From positions 682,001-746,000 of the forward strand of contig JAHQIY010000016.1 in assembly GCA_019054805.1 (NCBI GenBank): 64,000 nucleotides of DNA, given 5' to 3'. The DNA comes from Brachionus manjavacas. Its lineage: Eukaryota; Rotifera; Eurotatoria; Ploima; Brachionidae. A program made the position numbers and the translations under genes. The notes under the pieces were generated by a model that was not told where the DNA came from, did not search any database, and saw only the letters and a list, made by a program, of their open reading frames with translations. Below, piece after piece: positions 35,994-47,399 of this stretch (within the stretch, counting starts at the first letter, position 1; each line of letters begins with the position of its first letter).

Positions 35994-36723
35994 TTACGCT
36001 CTTCTGAATATAATCGGATGCTCATTGAACGTTTTTGCTAAACGAATAGCGTCCACCCAGTGATTGCGGGGACTCATTGCCGGTCTATTGTCAAATCTTT
36101 TTATATAAAGATTCGAATACTCTTCTTTTAATACTGAATCATTCTTAATCAAAAAAATTTGAAAAAAAATAAATTCAAATTTTGAGTAATCATACCTCGA
36201 TTTTTCTTTCAATCGGCTTTCAAAAATGTTTTTATAATTAAAAAATTATTTAAATTTAAAAAAGTCAATGCTCTTTAAATGTTCAAATATTTAATTCAAT
36301 TTTTATCATTTTGTTTTTATATAAATTTAAATTTTGTCTAGACGTTTTTAAATTAGGAAAATGACAAAATTTTTTTTCAAATATTTTTTTCGCTATCTTA
36401 TTAAGTGCCATTATTTTTCTTAAAAAAAACATGCAGACATCATAATTTGTCTATTTTCTAATTCTAGAATTATCAAGCATTAACTCTCAATTAATGAATT
36501 AAAATACTTTGGTGAATTCATATGGATGTTCTGGTTCAGGATGATAACACAAAACATGTTTTGAGTCATTACACATTACAATGGTCGGATTTGGCAACCC
36601 ACTTAAATAAAAATAAATTTAAGCAAAAAATTCACTCTAAAACGACTACCTGTTTGAAGCATTTCTTCTTATCAACGGATAAATATTCCCAAAAAATTTT
36701 AAATTGCCTGAAATTTTAAACAT
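35994..36723 (-). CDS. MRPL42: Mitochondrial ribosomal protein L42 (mL42)
   Basis: Four exons (36723-36650, 36601-36508, 36216-36196, 36143-35994) give 112 residues. Exon 1 is a basic mitochondrial presequence (MFKISGNLKFFGNIYPLIRR). Exon 2 has the family core VLCYHPEPEHPYEFTK, equal to CYHPxxxxPYExTKP in human MRPL42. The third exon is only 21 bases (PIERKIE), and its inclusion restores the TKPI motif. Exon 4 completes the protein. The C-terminal part (SPRNHWVDAIRLAKTF) is less conserved than the human one, where TTKHRWYP is found. Without the small exon the frame breaks. The gene is divergent from the galactosyltransferase. Confidence 0.85.
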
Positions 36724-37076
36724 TCTTTTTAAAAATTTTTAATTTATTTTTAAAAATAAAATTTTTGATTTAGTACATGAAACTCTTTGCTAAATAAGCT
36801 TCCAAAAGTATTTACCGAGCCAATTTTTTGTCTCATTTTAAACTTTGAAAAATTCAAGCATAAATTTTATATACGAAATAAACCTTCATCAGCATTAATA
36901 AATTTTAAGTTTTTCTTAATTAAAAATAAGACAAAATTTAAAGCAATTTTAATCGACAACAATTTAGTTTAATAGAATTCGATTTTAAAATTTTCAACTA
37001 AATTAGTCTAAATAATTTATGCTCAAATTATATTTTGTATATAAAAAAATTTATTTTTGTACAGCCTGTTTAAAAA
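36724..37076. promoter_or_regulatory. Divergent promoter between mL42 and galactosyltransferase
   Basis: These 353 bases separate two start codons on opposite strands, so they must hold both promoters. An acceptor-like TTTTTGTACAG lies 15 bases before the galactosyltransferase ATG, suggesting a leader intron or trans-splice site. A plus-strand open frame at 36787-36972 lacks an ATG and is not called. Confidence 0.45.
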
Positions 37077-40071
37077 ATGGTTCGAAAGTCAAGAATAAAA
37101 TATTTGCTGATTAAGGAAATAACTAAATTCACCTTATTTTCATTGATAACGATACTAATTATAAGCATATTGCAAAGCCGATCTGAAAAAATAGCAAATC
37201 AGTTTGATTTGAGTGAAGAAACTCAGCTTTTTTATAAAAAAAATTTTAGCTACATCAAAAATAAACAAGACGAGATATGTTCTTTGTACCCGAAAGAATT
37301 AGGTAAGATTTAATAATTGACAAGACTTTTAAACATTAAGAGAATAGTTTTTCATTTAATTTTGATGAGAGTTGAACAATAATTAAATTTTTCGACTGGC
37401 TTTTAAAAAATTTGGATTAATATTTTTTAATAACTAATTCAAATTTTATGGCAAAATTTAAGAATTGATAATTTATTGCATTTAATGAAATCCATTTGTA
37501 ATATTTTAATAAATTTCTAGAGGGCTTATTTAATGTTGATTTATCAATAATTCCTTCACTGGAAGATTTGAAAAAGCAAATACCTAATTTAGAAGAAGGT
37601 AAAGTTAGTCATTTAAATGATTTTGATTTAAAATTTAATTTTAATTTTCAAGATGGATCATTTAAACCTAGATCTTGCATCCCAAGAGAAAAATTGGCAG
37701 TCATAATTCCCTATCGAAACAGACTGACCAATTTAGTCTTTCTTTTGAAGTATTTGCATCCAATGCTTCAAAAACAATCCAGGTATTATAGAGTTTTTCT
37801 GGTTGAACAAGTAGGCAATTGAATATCTAAAAAAGCCTAAAAATAAATTATCTATTTAAGTATGGAGATGATGTTTTTAACAAAGGGCGTATAATGAATA
37901 TTGCCGTAAGTGAAGCCCTAAAGATGGATAATTTTGATTGTTTTATTTTTCATGATGTTGACTTGATACCAGAAAATGACAGAAATATATACGAATGCTA
38001 CATTCATCCGCGACATTTGAGCATTGCCATAGATGAATTGAGATACAAGTATTTTCATACAATCTTTAAAAAATTAATAAGACTTGTAAACAATGTTTAG
38101 TTTAATGTATTTTAACTTGGTTGGTGGGGTGCTTGCTTTAAACCTAGATCAGTTAAATAAAACAAATGGGTATTCAAATTTGTATTGGGGCTGGGGTGCT
38201 GAAGATGATGATATGAGTATGAGGTAGTTCAATTTTTTAATAAAAAAATTAAAATAATCATCTGGTTTAATATTTTGCGTTTGAATTACAAAATGTATCC
38301 AATGTTGAAATAACATTGAAACAGTGCGATGTTTCAAATAAAAAAAATAATTTTTAAGTAATAATTTTTAATGCAAGCATGAAAAACTTGGTGTTTTTTA
38401 TGAATTTTGACTTAAGGTTTGTGATATGATTATCCTTAAGATAATATTTGTAGTTTAAAAAATTATCTACGCTCTGTTTTCCATTTTTTATCAATTGAGT
38501 ATTTGTTAAAAAGCACCAAACGAAAGTAAACCGGACCGATCACTTATGTCAAAATTTTATAAGAAGAAAACAAAATTTTTCCTGTGTAGTCCGTTAGATA
38601 AACTTTAGTTTACCTGTTACTGGAACGATTCTTGTTCTCAGGTTTTTTGAACTATTAGTTCACCTAAAAAAAAAGCTAATGTAATGATAAAAAATAAGAT
38701 AGAAAAGATAATTACATAGAAAATTTAAAGTTGGGCGGAGTAGGAAAATTTTGCAAAATAGATGAATCTATATTCCCCAAAGTCAAACTCTTAAAGGGTG
38801 AACATTGGAATTTTGTTACCATAAATCATTCATCGAGCCTTGCTTTAAAAGAGTTTAACTTGAGATCCTTCAGAAATCTTGACTTCGTTAAATCAAGGTT
38901 TCGCAATATCAAAATTTCCTTAGATCAAATAATAAATTTATTTTAATATTCTTTAAATTTTATTATTTATGCTGAAAGGCAAAGATTTAAGAAGAGAGCG
39001 CATTTAGGTATTTGGGATTATGGAAATAGTAATACCAAGTCAACCAGATCATAGCAAATGATATTTCTAAAGCTCCTCCAAAAAATAAACCTAAAAAACT
39101 TATAACTAATTTTTATATCAGTTTCGAGAATAAGGCATTCTATTAAATTTTGAGATTTATTCAATTTGTTCGCATAATCTAAAAATCTTTCGTCTAATTC
39201 TATTTTGAACAAAAAAATTTGGTGAATCAATAGTTCATAAAACCTGATAACAAAATATTTCGGATGATAAGTGAACTATGGTTCACCCAACCGACTAGAT
39301 CAAGCCCTTTAATGATTAAAAATTTAATCAAAATGAATTATTTATCTATTTTTTTTTTACTTTTTAATGCTCATTTTTATTCTTTTTATTTATTTAATTT
39401 TTTATTATTCAATTATATTTTTAGTTTTTTCATTAGTTTCTAGTCTTGATGAGCATTTGCTCGGGAAAAAATAAATAAATGAATTATTCAAAAATTAATT
39501 AGATTTTAAAATAAAAATTAAACTCATTCTATTTCACTAAAGAGTTTAATTTCAAATATGAAAAATGCTTGCATTATTAACTTAAAATTATTTTTTTATT
39601 TTTATTATTTGAGACTGAAAAATAATTTGAAACATCGCACTTTTTTAATGTTATCTCAACATTGGATACATTTTGTAATTCAAACACAAAAAATTAAACC
39701 ATCTTAATTTTAATATATATTTTTTTTCAAAAAAAGAATTTTAGATAATGGATATGAAATAATGCGCCCGACAAATCAGGTGGGACGATATAAAATGATA
39801 TTACACGGAAAGCGTACTAGAGCAATTAACAGGTTATTTACATTTTTCCTTTAATTTCAATTAGTTACTCTTTTATTTTAGATTTGAATTATTAGAATAT
39901 TGGAAAAGGTACAGGAAAGACGGCCTAAATTCACTCAAAGATTTAAAATATGAGATAAAATCAGTAAAAAACAATTACCTATATACAAACATAACTGTGG
40001 ATATTGGTCCGTCCGTATTCGAGTTTGTTGATAAAAAACAAATTATACATTCCAAATTCAAATTTTTTTAA
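37077..40071 (+). CDS. B4GALT: Beta-1,4-galactosyltransferase family glycosyltransferase
   Basis: Six exons (37077-37302, 37521-37810, 37861-38048, 38101-38223, 39737-39832, 39882-40071) give 370 residues. These are Golgi type II membrane enzymes that transfer Gal or GalNAc from a UDP-sugar to GlcNAc, xylose or glucose. Basic N-terminus, membrane segment about 18-32. AVIIPYRNRLTNLVFLLKYL is the first family block. DVD (204-206) in FIFHDVDLIPEND binds the metal. FNLVGGVLALN follows, and WGWGAEDDDM (264-273) is the acceptor and catalytic block. VGRYKMILH and DGLNSLKDLKY then YTNITVDIG end the domain. The fifth exon must start at AAAAAAG|AATTTTAG; the nearer AG would give a stop. The exact member is undecided. 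Confidence 0.9.
38587..39297. mobile_element. Inner inverted-repeat unit with Merlin/ISXO2-like remnant
   Basis: A second pair of inverted repeats of about 75 bases lies at 38587-38664 and 39218-39297 (ends TAGTCxGTT; shared TTTTxTGAACTATT). No target duplication was seen around it. It may be a Merlin-type transposon nested in the outer element, or the outer element's own sub-terminal repeats. Confidence 0.6.
38731..38946 (+). pseudogene. Fragment of ISXO2-like (Merlin) transposase
   Basis: An open stretch of about 70 codons begins GGVGKFCKIDESIFPKVKLL, then KGEHWNF. This matches the start of the ISXO2-like DDE transposase domain (GGxGKxVEIDESxFGKRKYxKGH) used by Merlin elements. It has no ATG and soon ends, so it is a truncated remnant. 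The first catalytic Asp of IDES is present. Confidence 0.65.
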
Positions 40072-40499
40072 AAATTATTTAAATTTTTTTAATAGTATTA
40101 GACTTCTTTTATATTCGTTAGTAAATATTTAATAAAGATTATGTTTATTTTAAAATTTTTAAATCGAAGGATAAATTATTAGTAAAAGTAATCAATATTC
40201 CAAAGAATTGAATAAAATAAAAGGTGAAAATAGATTAAATTTCTGCTCAATGTTTACATTGATTCCCTTGGCTCCATCTACCTAATCTTTTCATTAGAAG
40301 CTTTTGAATTGATCAAGAGAAAAAGTCAATTTGATCATTTAAGTTAGCAGATCGTTAACAAAAATATGAATTGAAAGGAGAGAGAAAAATAAAAAAATGA
40401 TTTTTTTAACTGTAATTTCCAAAAAAAATATCAATGGCAAGTTTAAAAAATGTCAAAGCTTATGTTCTAAGGGACCAAAACATTTTCCGTAACACAGTT

Positions 40500-40700
40500 T
40501 TTTAAATATCAAATTTTTCCTCTGACCTTTAAAAATGGTACAAAACTTTATTTTTGACAACTTTACGAGCATTTTTAAGGTCAAAGACCAATTTTGGTAT
40601 TACAGAGCTGTAGATTTTTTTGACCTTTGTCTTAAGAGTTATGAAATGAGCTCAAATTCGTCTTTAAAATTTAGGGCAAATTTCGAGCAAGAAACAAAAT
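40500..40700. repeat. Second copy of the CREB3L-intron foldback family
   Basis: Blocks such as AGAGCTGTA, ATTTTTTTGACCTTTG and GAAATGAGCTCAAATT match 29345-29405. The copy is diverged. It is interrupted on its right by the element at 40720-41060. Confidence 0.5.
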
Positions 40701-40719
40701 TGGTTCTTCTCCGACTTAA

Positions 40720-41060
40720 GGCATTGTGAATTTTGAAGCAAAAAACAAAAACAATAATCTTAAAATGAAATAACTTTTTTACTAAAAGTCTAAAAATAGT
40801 TCTGCAAAATGTATCAGCTGGTACAAACTTTGTACCACCCAAATTTAGTTTCTGCAAAAACTCTGCAAGTTTGCAAAGCACTAAAAGTATTAGAAAATCA
40901 TTAAAATTAAATTGCAGAGTTATTGCAGAAACTAAATTTGGGTGGTACAAAGTTTGTACCAGCTGATACATTTTGCAGAACTATTTTTAGACTTTTAGTA
41001 AAAAAGTTATTTCATTTTAAGATTATTGTTTTTGTTTTTTGCTTCAAAATTCACAGTGCC
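40720..41060. mobile_element. MITE: near-perfect palindrome with 9-base target duplication
   Basis: Arms of about 147 bases (40720-40866 and 40913-41060) are almost exact reverse complements around a 46-base centre. The ends are GGCATTGTGAATTTTGAAGC and GCTTCAAAATTCACAGTGCC. CCGACTTAA stands directly outside both ends (40711-40719 and 41061-41069). There is no coding capacity. A 9-base duplication fits Merlin or Mutator-like elements. High arm identity means a recent insertion. Confidence 0.88.
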
Positions 41061-41552
41061 CCGACTTAACTCTTTCTGAAAAATATTTCTAACTCTTTTT
41101 TAATATTATGCTTTATTTAGAATTTTTTTTCATTAAAAAAAAAATTTAAGTCATTGACTTGACTTGACTTAAGACTTGTGACTTAAAAACAAGTCTGCTT
41201 ATTCTGTCGCCTCCGATTGTTTTGTTTGGCTTTGATTTGGCTAGAAAGCTCTAAATTGGGGTATGCCATATTTAATGATACAAACTGCATTATCCGTTCT
41301 AGATGGATAATATGACTAAGTTTAACCTACAACGAAAATATTAAATTATTTTTACTATTAATTTATTATGTTTTACTATTAATTAATAAATATTTCAAAA
41401 GTTAGGAAAATGCAAGGTCAGAATCTTAATAGTTAAAAAATTCCATAAATAAAAAAGTTCAATTGTTTTTTTTAATTCAAAATCTTAACTTTGGAGAATT
41501 CTTTCAAGAAAATATCTCTTTTTACATTGTGCATTAACTTTGGAAGTCGTGT

Positions 41553-42037
41553 TTTGACAACAAAAAATCTGCTTTCTACACCCAAAAAAAAGATTATCAC
41601 AACCAAACCGTAAAAAAAAAATTTGGGTTGTGATAATCTTTTTTTTGGGTGTTTTGCTCTTTTTCAGAAGAACTCTATTTTTGTGATTATTTTATTTTTA
41701 CATTACGATGAATATAATTCCTATGCTGTTTTTCAGCACCCAATTTCGTACCCAAAATCAGAACTGGTAGCTTTTACAATTTGTAAACGAACAGTTAATC
41801 ACAAAAAGGGCGTCAAGTATGGTTTTTGTGCTTTTAAAAATTTTTTAGGAGTAGAAAGGAGATTTTTTGTTGTCAAAAAGTTTTTGCCTTTTTTTTTGAG
41901 TGTAAAAATCATTTTTTATTTAATTTATAAATAAATTTATTCATTTTTCAAAAATTGAGTACTTTTGATCAGGAATTTTTTTTGGTTGTGAAAATCTTGT
42001 TTTTGGGTGTAGAAAGCAGATTTTTTGTTGTAGGTTA
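41553..42037. mobile_element. Compound cluster of short inverted-repeat element ends
   Basis: The end motif ACAACAAAAAATCTGCTTTC occurs at 41557. Its inverted form (GTAGAAAGxAGATTTTTTGTTG) occurs at 41855-41882 and again at 42010-42031. Inside, 41578-41604 and 41625-41652 form a hairpin (ACACCCAAAAAAAAGATTAT and its complement). This looks like two short non-autonomous elements sharing ends. No gene is called; the open frame at 41623-41934 lies wholly within it. Confidence 0.65.
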
Positions 42038-42189
42038 AGAAGAATTGTTTTGTATTGCAAAAACAGAAAAAGAATCTTAAAAAGAATTTCTGATTGTTAG
42101 ATGAACAGCCATTATCAAAAGAAAATGAGTCAACAACCTACAATGTTTTAACTGAATAGATCCAAGTTCATATCGGCAAAAGAAGCCCT

Positions 42190-42560
42190 AAGGAAAAAGC
42201 TTGGCACATGTTATTTTAGACCACATCTGGGATTTTCAAGCTCCGTGAGTATATACAATGAGAAAGATATTTAACAGCAGAAAAGTACAACACAAAGCCA
42301 CAAAATCATTCATGCAAAATCCTAACATACGAAGATCGATGTTACAAACTCAGACACTTAGACGTATCCAGGTAGACATAATTAAAAAATTCAAATTCTA
42401 ATCAAATATAAAGCTAAATTTTTCAGAGCCATACCGTAGTTACAGGATCATTTAAAGCGTGAAATTGGTAAATGCTGTAATCCAAGGCATAATTTTCAAA
42501 AATTTAACAAAATTTTTAAACGTTTGGAACGGTATGTGGAATGAAAAGTGCTTAAAATCT
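42190..42560 (+). mobile_element. LINE C-terminal fragment, heavily degraded
   Basis: Plus-strand pieces read FRPHLGFSSSV, then IYNEKDI and, further on, HLKREIGKCCNPRHNF. They follow the order of the region after the reverse transcriptase in jockey/CR1-like LINEs (compare 61990-62480). Several stops and frameshifts interrupt them. Confidence 0.55.
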
Positions 42561-42816
42561 GTTTTAAATCTAAAACTTAAAAAAAAAATTTAAATATGCT
42601 TAAACAAAACATGAATCTTAAATGTTATTTCAAATGCTTATTTTATTTTGCTTTTGTTATCAATTTGAAACGATAACAAAACTTTATTTATAATATTATA
42701 TTTTAATCTGGCGATGGGATTTAAACTTTGATTAAATAAATAAATAAATTAAAACATACCTGCTTCAGATTGTTTTCTAACAAACTCCTTAAAATTGGAT
42801 TATTAAAAGTAAAAAT

Positions 42817-43092
42817 TTAGTAATCAGTGCAAACAAAATCCTCAAAGAATGGCCCGGGCTTAGCAGATAATAAAAGGAAGTGCAAAAATAGATTCAAACC
42901 AGGAATTGTCCAAGAAATTAATCCAAATAAAAAGACTTTATTAGTAGAAGATCTGTATGGTTCGAAAAGCAAAAATATAGCACTCTTTTGCTCTTGAAAA
43001 CTTTCAAGGATCGCACAATTCAAAGGAATTTTCATAACAAAATCAATATTGCTTTTTTTTATCTGGCTCGGGTAGCTGGAGTCATTTTCCTT
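42817..43092 (-). CDS. Unrecognised possible exon with hydrophobic segment
   Basis: After an acceptor (GATAATTAG|AAG) 91 codons stay open to a stop. The reading begins KENDSSYPSQIKKSNIDFVM and continues KIPLNCAILESFQEQKS. A hydrophobic stretch follows (KVFLFGLISWTIPGLNLFLH), and the end is FFEDFVCTDY. An ATG at 43035 could also be a start. No family is recognised and no neighbouring exon was found. Confidence 0.28.
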   Translation of the reverse strand, partial: KENDSSYPSQIKKSNIDFVMKIPLNCAILESFQEQKSAIFLLFEPYRSSTNKVFLFGLISWTIPGLNLFLHFLLLSAKPGPFFEDFVCTDY

Positions 43093-44329
43093 CTAATTAT
43101 CAAGAACATTTTTTTTCAACCTATTAAAAAAATAAAGTTCCTTAATTACCTTTGATATTTTTGAAAATTTTTAATTTTTTAATAATTCAAAATACAAAAA
43201 TTAATAATTTGAATTTTTTCTAATAGAAAACCATAAAACTTATCTAATTTTCTACTGAAAGCATTTTTTTAAAAATTGAATCGGTTTTCATTTAACTTTT
43301 ACTTCTGTGAAAGTTAGAAGGACAAAGCATGAAAAGACCGATTAGGTTCTCTTCACATTATAATAAAAAGAACATTTTGGGTCATTTTCTTCCAAAAAAA
43401 AGTGGATAAAAAATTAAAAATTCTTCATTTTTCTCGATCAATTTAGAAACAGTTTGAAATTAAAAGAAAAGAAGAGCGATTAAGCGCACTAGCATACACC
43501 TATTGATTCATATAATTTATTTTTATTTAAAATATATAATAGTTAAATTTGACAAACAATTCTTAAAATCAAATAAATTGAATTTTAAAAACTATGAAAA
43601 AACTTGTTGATTTTGTTAGTGTTTTTATTTTGACAAAAAAAAAGTAAAAGAAAACTCAACACTCTAAAAAAAATCTACAAGTTTTGAAAAAAAAATTAAT
43701 AATTAGAAAATAGCGCTGTTGTTTTTTTTATAAGATTTAATTGCTTCAAAAACGATTTAGTAGATTTTGTTGTTCATTTCGAATAAAACCAATGATATTG
43801 GAACTGTATTGGCAGGAATAGAAAAAACAGCACACAAAATTCCGATCGGGTCATTTTATATAACAATTGTCACTTTTTTATCCTAATGGATAATGGGGAG
43901 GCGCTCATCTCCTTTTCAAGTACCTTTTTGAGCTTCGATTTGACACAAGGGCTACTGCATCGAGTTGATCATCAATTCGGGTCATTTTACCCGTTTTACA
44001 TAATCTAAGTGCCTAAAATACGAAAAAATTAAGATTTTTTATAATCAATAGCTTATTTTAATTTTATAAAATATTTAGAAAAAATATTGAAAAAAAGTGT
44101 TTTTTTTATTAAATCATCATCGCCAAATCTGGCGTAATTAAGAAAAAAAAATAATTTTAATAATAACCTTTTATTTAAAACTTAAACCAACTTTTCATTT
44201 TGTTCAAAATTTTGCTTTCATCTGGTTTGGAATTATTTATTTTGAGTAAGAAGATGAAGCAGACTCAAGGTGTTCAATAAGAATACTAAATTGGGTTCTT
44301 TATGGCTCATTTATGGGTCGTTTGACTTT

Positions 44330-44605
44330 TTTCGTTTTTTTTCTATCTTCCTTTTTTTTCACTCCACAAGGAGTGAAAAAATTGATTTCCACTCAAGTCG
44401 ATCTTTTGCTTGATCTTTTACCCTTGCTTCTCCCTATGTCATTTCTATTTCGATGAGCTCATTCGTGATTGTTGACCTCCATGTTACTTCTGATCGTCCT
44501 AACTTACGTCGTCATTGAGGTGTCCATTGAAGGGCTCTTTTTGGTATCCGTGTTTCTTTAATTCTAAGTACATGCCCGAGCCATCGCAGTCTTTTGTTCT
44601 TAATG
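44330..44605 (-). mobile_element. LINE C-terminal (GHVLR-type) fragment
   Basis: The minus strand reads RLRWLGHVLRIKETRIPKRA, LQWTPQ, and later NELIEIEMT and DQAKDRLEWKS. This is the end of the endonuclease-reverse transcriptase protein of non-LTR elements, where RWxGHVLR and KRALxWxPQGKRxxGRP are usual. At least two stops interrupt it. A sister copy lies at 54842-55078. Confidence 0.75.
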
Positions 44606-44929
44606 CATTGACTTACAGAAATGAATTTGTTCTTCTGTATAGGTCAGCATTCGACAATTTCTCAGACCATTTGACTTAATAAATTAAAAATATTGAAAAT
44701 TGATTTGTTATAAAAAATTCATCAATGATTAAATTATCAATCTTACAACTTGATGAATAATTTTTTATTTTTTAATTTAATTTTAAAGTTTAAAAATGAA
44801 TTTTCAATATTTTTTTTTGATTTTTCAAAAAACATTAAACTTAATCAATTTCACTAAAAATACAATTTCAAATAAAATTATATTTTTAGTTAAATTATAT
44901 TATAAAATTATATATAATTTTAAACTGTA

Positions 44930-45183
44930 ATCTTTTATTATGTAATTCTAGTTCTGTATTCTTGCATATTTTTCCTTTGTAAAATTCTTGTACATAATAC
45001 TTACTTAATTCCACACAATACTTTCTTAGATTAAATTAAACAAAAACTCTTACTGAACTGAAAAAAATAATGTATTTGTTTGTTATTTTCCATCTTTTCT
45101 GCGCAATTTCGGCTACCATAGATGTCCTCCTAGTAGGTCATCTCCGCAAGCTTGCTTACTGTAGTTTATTCTTATTATTATTA
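44930..45183 (+). mobile_element. LINE 3' end, inverted partner of 46413-46665
   Basis: About 250 bases are nearly identical to the complement of 46413-46665, including TAATCTTTTATTATGTAATT and GATGTCCTCCTAGTAGGTCA. The copy ends in TTATTATTATT, the usual simple tail. The coding part is missing, as in a 5'-truncated LINE insertion. Confidence 0.8.
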
Positions 45184-45204
45184 AATACAAAAATGAATGC
45201 AATA

Positions 45205-45305
45205 TGCACTTGATTTTTTTTTTATTTGAAACTGAAAAAACATTTCAATGTTATTCAATAGTTGATACATTTTGTAATTAATTTCACAAGCAATTAAACC
45301 AAGTA
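45205..45305. repeat. Solo terminal repeat of the intron-4 transposon family
   Basis: This matches the right terminal repeat at 39622-39700 (TTGATACATTTTGTAATT, then AATTAAACC). No partner end is seen nearby. It directly follows the LINE tail at 45183. Confidence 0.55.
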
Positions 45306-46412
45306 TTTTTGAACATATCTAATAAAAAATCTAATAGTAAAAAGATAAAAATATTAAATTTAGTTATTTTATGTGCAAATTAACATTTAATTTAGTTTGT
45401 CCTTTAAATGAAAAGTTGAGAATACTTTGTAAAAAACTTCAAATTTAAAATAATGTCACCGCTAATTATTATTTTTTTTTAAATTATTTAAAAAATAGTT
45501 TAGGCAATGCCTTGGCCGGTTGGAATGGAGACTTAGTCCTTTCTTTCAGCCAATTGATAGTATATTTTGAAAAAATAAAGAAAAAACAAAATTTTGATGA
45601 AATGTTAGTAAAATTGAATTTTTTTATAGATTTGAAAGAACTTGTGGGTGATTATACTAACAAAATTTTTAAATAATTAGCATTTTATCTAAATAAAAAT
45701 TATTTATGAAAGTTTCAATAAGCAAACTTTTATATCTTGAATAGATTTGATTCTTCCTAAAAAAAAAATCAAAAAAAACCGCTAATTAAATAATCTTGAA
45801 ATCGATGGTTTTAAATTTAAAAACACATCTTAAAATTTAAGTTATATTTTTTTATTTTTGAGCTGAATTAAAAATTAATTGTTAATTGAAGATATAAAAA
45901 AAATAGTTTAAAAACAATCAATTGATTGAAAAATTTGTTTCATATCTTTTATTCCGCCTTTAGAAGACTACGAGAAAAATAAAAAACCAATATATTAGAT
46001 TCAATGAGCTGATTTAATTTTAAATGCATTTTTGCTTCAAATATTTCAAATTTATTTTGTTTTAAATTTATTTTCTTTTAACATAAAAGTTTCGTTTTGA
46101 CGGCTTTTGGAATATTCGAATATAAAACATGAATTTGAAATCAACAGAAAAATCTGAAATTCTTCCAATTTCATTTTAAAATTAAACCAACTTTGAAAAA
46201 TGACTCAAGAAACTTAAAATATAATTTAAGCAACATCAATAACTTAAGTGATTGAATGGCCGAATCAAAAAGTAGAGAAAAAACCTTTATTTATATTCAA
46301 GATTGATCTAAAATTTCAGCATTTAAGCTTTCAATTTGCAATGGCATTAATTTAATAATAAAGATTTTGTTTCCAAATTTAAATTATTTAACTTGAATAT
46401 AGTAATAATAAG

Positions 46413-46985
46413 AATAAACTACAGTAAGCAAGCTTGCGGAGATGACCTACTAGGAGGACATCTATGGTAGTCGAAATTGCGCAGAAAAGATGGAAAATAG
46501 CAAACAAATAAATAATTTTTTTTTTTTAGTTCAGTAAGAGTTATTGTTTAATATAATCTAAGAAAGTATTGTGTGGAATTAAGTAAGTATTATGTACAAG
46601 AATTTTACAAAGGAAAAATATGCAAGAATACAGAACTAGAATTACATAATAAAAGATTACAGTTTAAATACCAGTACAAATCAATTAAAATTACAATTTA
46701 AATAGAATTACAATGAAAAATTAAAATAGAGGAAGTATACAAAAAAAAAGGGTGGAAGGAACTAGTGCGCGTTGGTGAAATCATATGCTAGACTTGAAGG
46801 CGTCGTACTTATTCTTGAACTGGTTGATTGATTGAGAGTCGGTTACTTCGGCTGGCAGGGCATTCCAATGGTTAACAACTCTGTTCGTGAAAAAGTTGGA
46901 CCTCTGCATACATTTAGTTGAAGGCTGCCCGGAGAGTCTTCTCTTAAGTGTTGTGTTGCTATTTTTATAAGTGTAAAAATCAAAC
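46413..46985 (-). mobile_element. LINE C-terminus with 3' untranslated region
   Basis: The minus strand codes, from about 46985 to 46780, for LKRRLSGQPSTKCMQRSNFF, then TNRVVNHWNALPAEVTDSQS and INQFKNKYDAF before a stop. This is the standard C-terminal end of a jockey/CR1-like LINE protein. The 3' untranslated part continues to a TTATTATTAC tail near 46413. The frame is intact here, so the copy is fairly young. It is 5'-truncated. Confidence 0.85.
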
Positions 46986-47399
46986 AGCTTATTTTTATCT
47001 AATTATTTTCATTTTTTTTATAACATATTTTATATTTTATAAAGAATTAAAATAAATTGAGTGCAAATCGGTCTCTAATGACTTGAGAGCACTAGCTTTT
47101 TGATTAACCTTGATATTTGATATAATATAAACCTTGATATAAACCTTATTGACTTGTAAATTTAATAAATTTCCTAATAATTCAAGGATTATTAGGTTAT
47201 TTAAAAAAATAATTAAGGGCTTAGTATGACCATTTAGTTTTCGTGATATTCTTGATTAAAACCTTAGTCGATAAATCCTTGAAAATAAATCACACAGCTA
47301 AAAGAATAAATTTCAAAGTTTTAACAAAAAATTATGTAACCAAAGTAATCTAAATCCCAAAGCTAGCTTGCCATTGGAACTCTAATCTCTACATTTGGA

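Larger units (their letters stand above)
38264..39700. mobile_element. DNA transposon inside intron 4 of the galactosyltransferase
   Basis: Terminal inverted repeats of about 80 bases lie at 38264-38345 and 39622-39700 (outer end GGTTTAATxTTTTGxGTTTG). The string ATCT occurs on both outer sides (38260-38263 and 39701-39704), a likely target duplication. A lone copy of the same end is at about 45205-45305. The element holds a second, inner pair of inverted repeats. Confidence 0.75.

Noticed and set aside
36787-36972. Plus-strand open frame in the divergent promoter
   Set aside because: No in-frame ATG, composition like the A/T background, and no acceptor that helps.
41623-41934. Open frame of about 100 codons
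   Set aside because: Lies inside the inverted-repeat element cluster and its first codons are the repeat itself.
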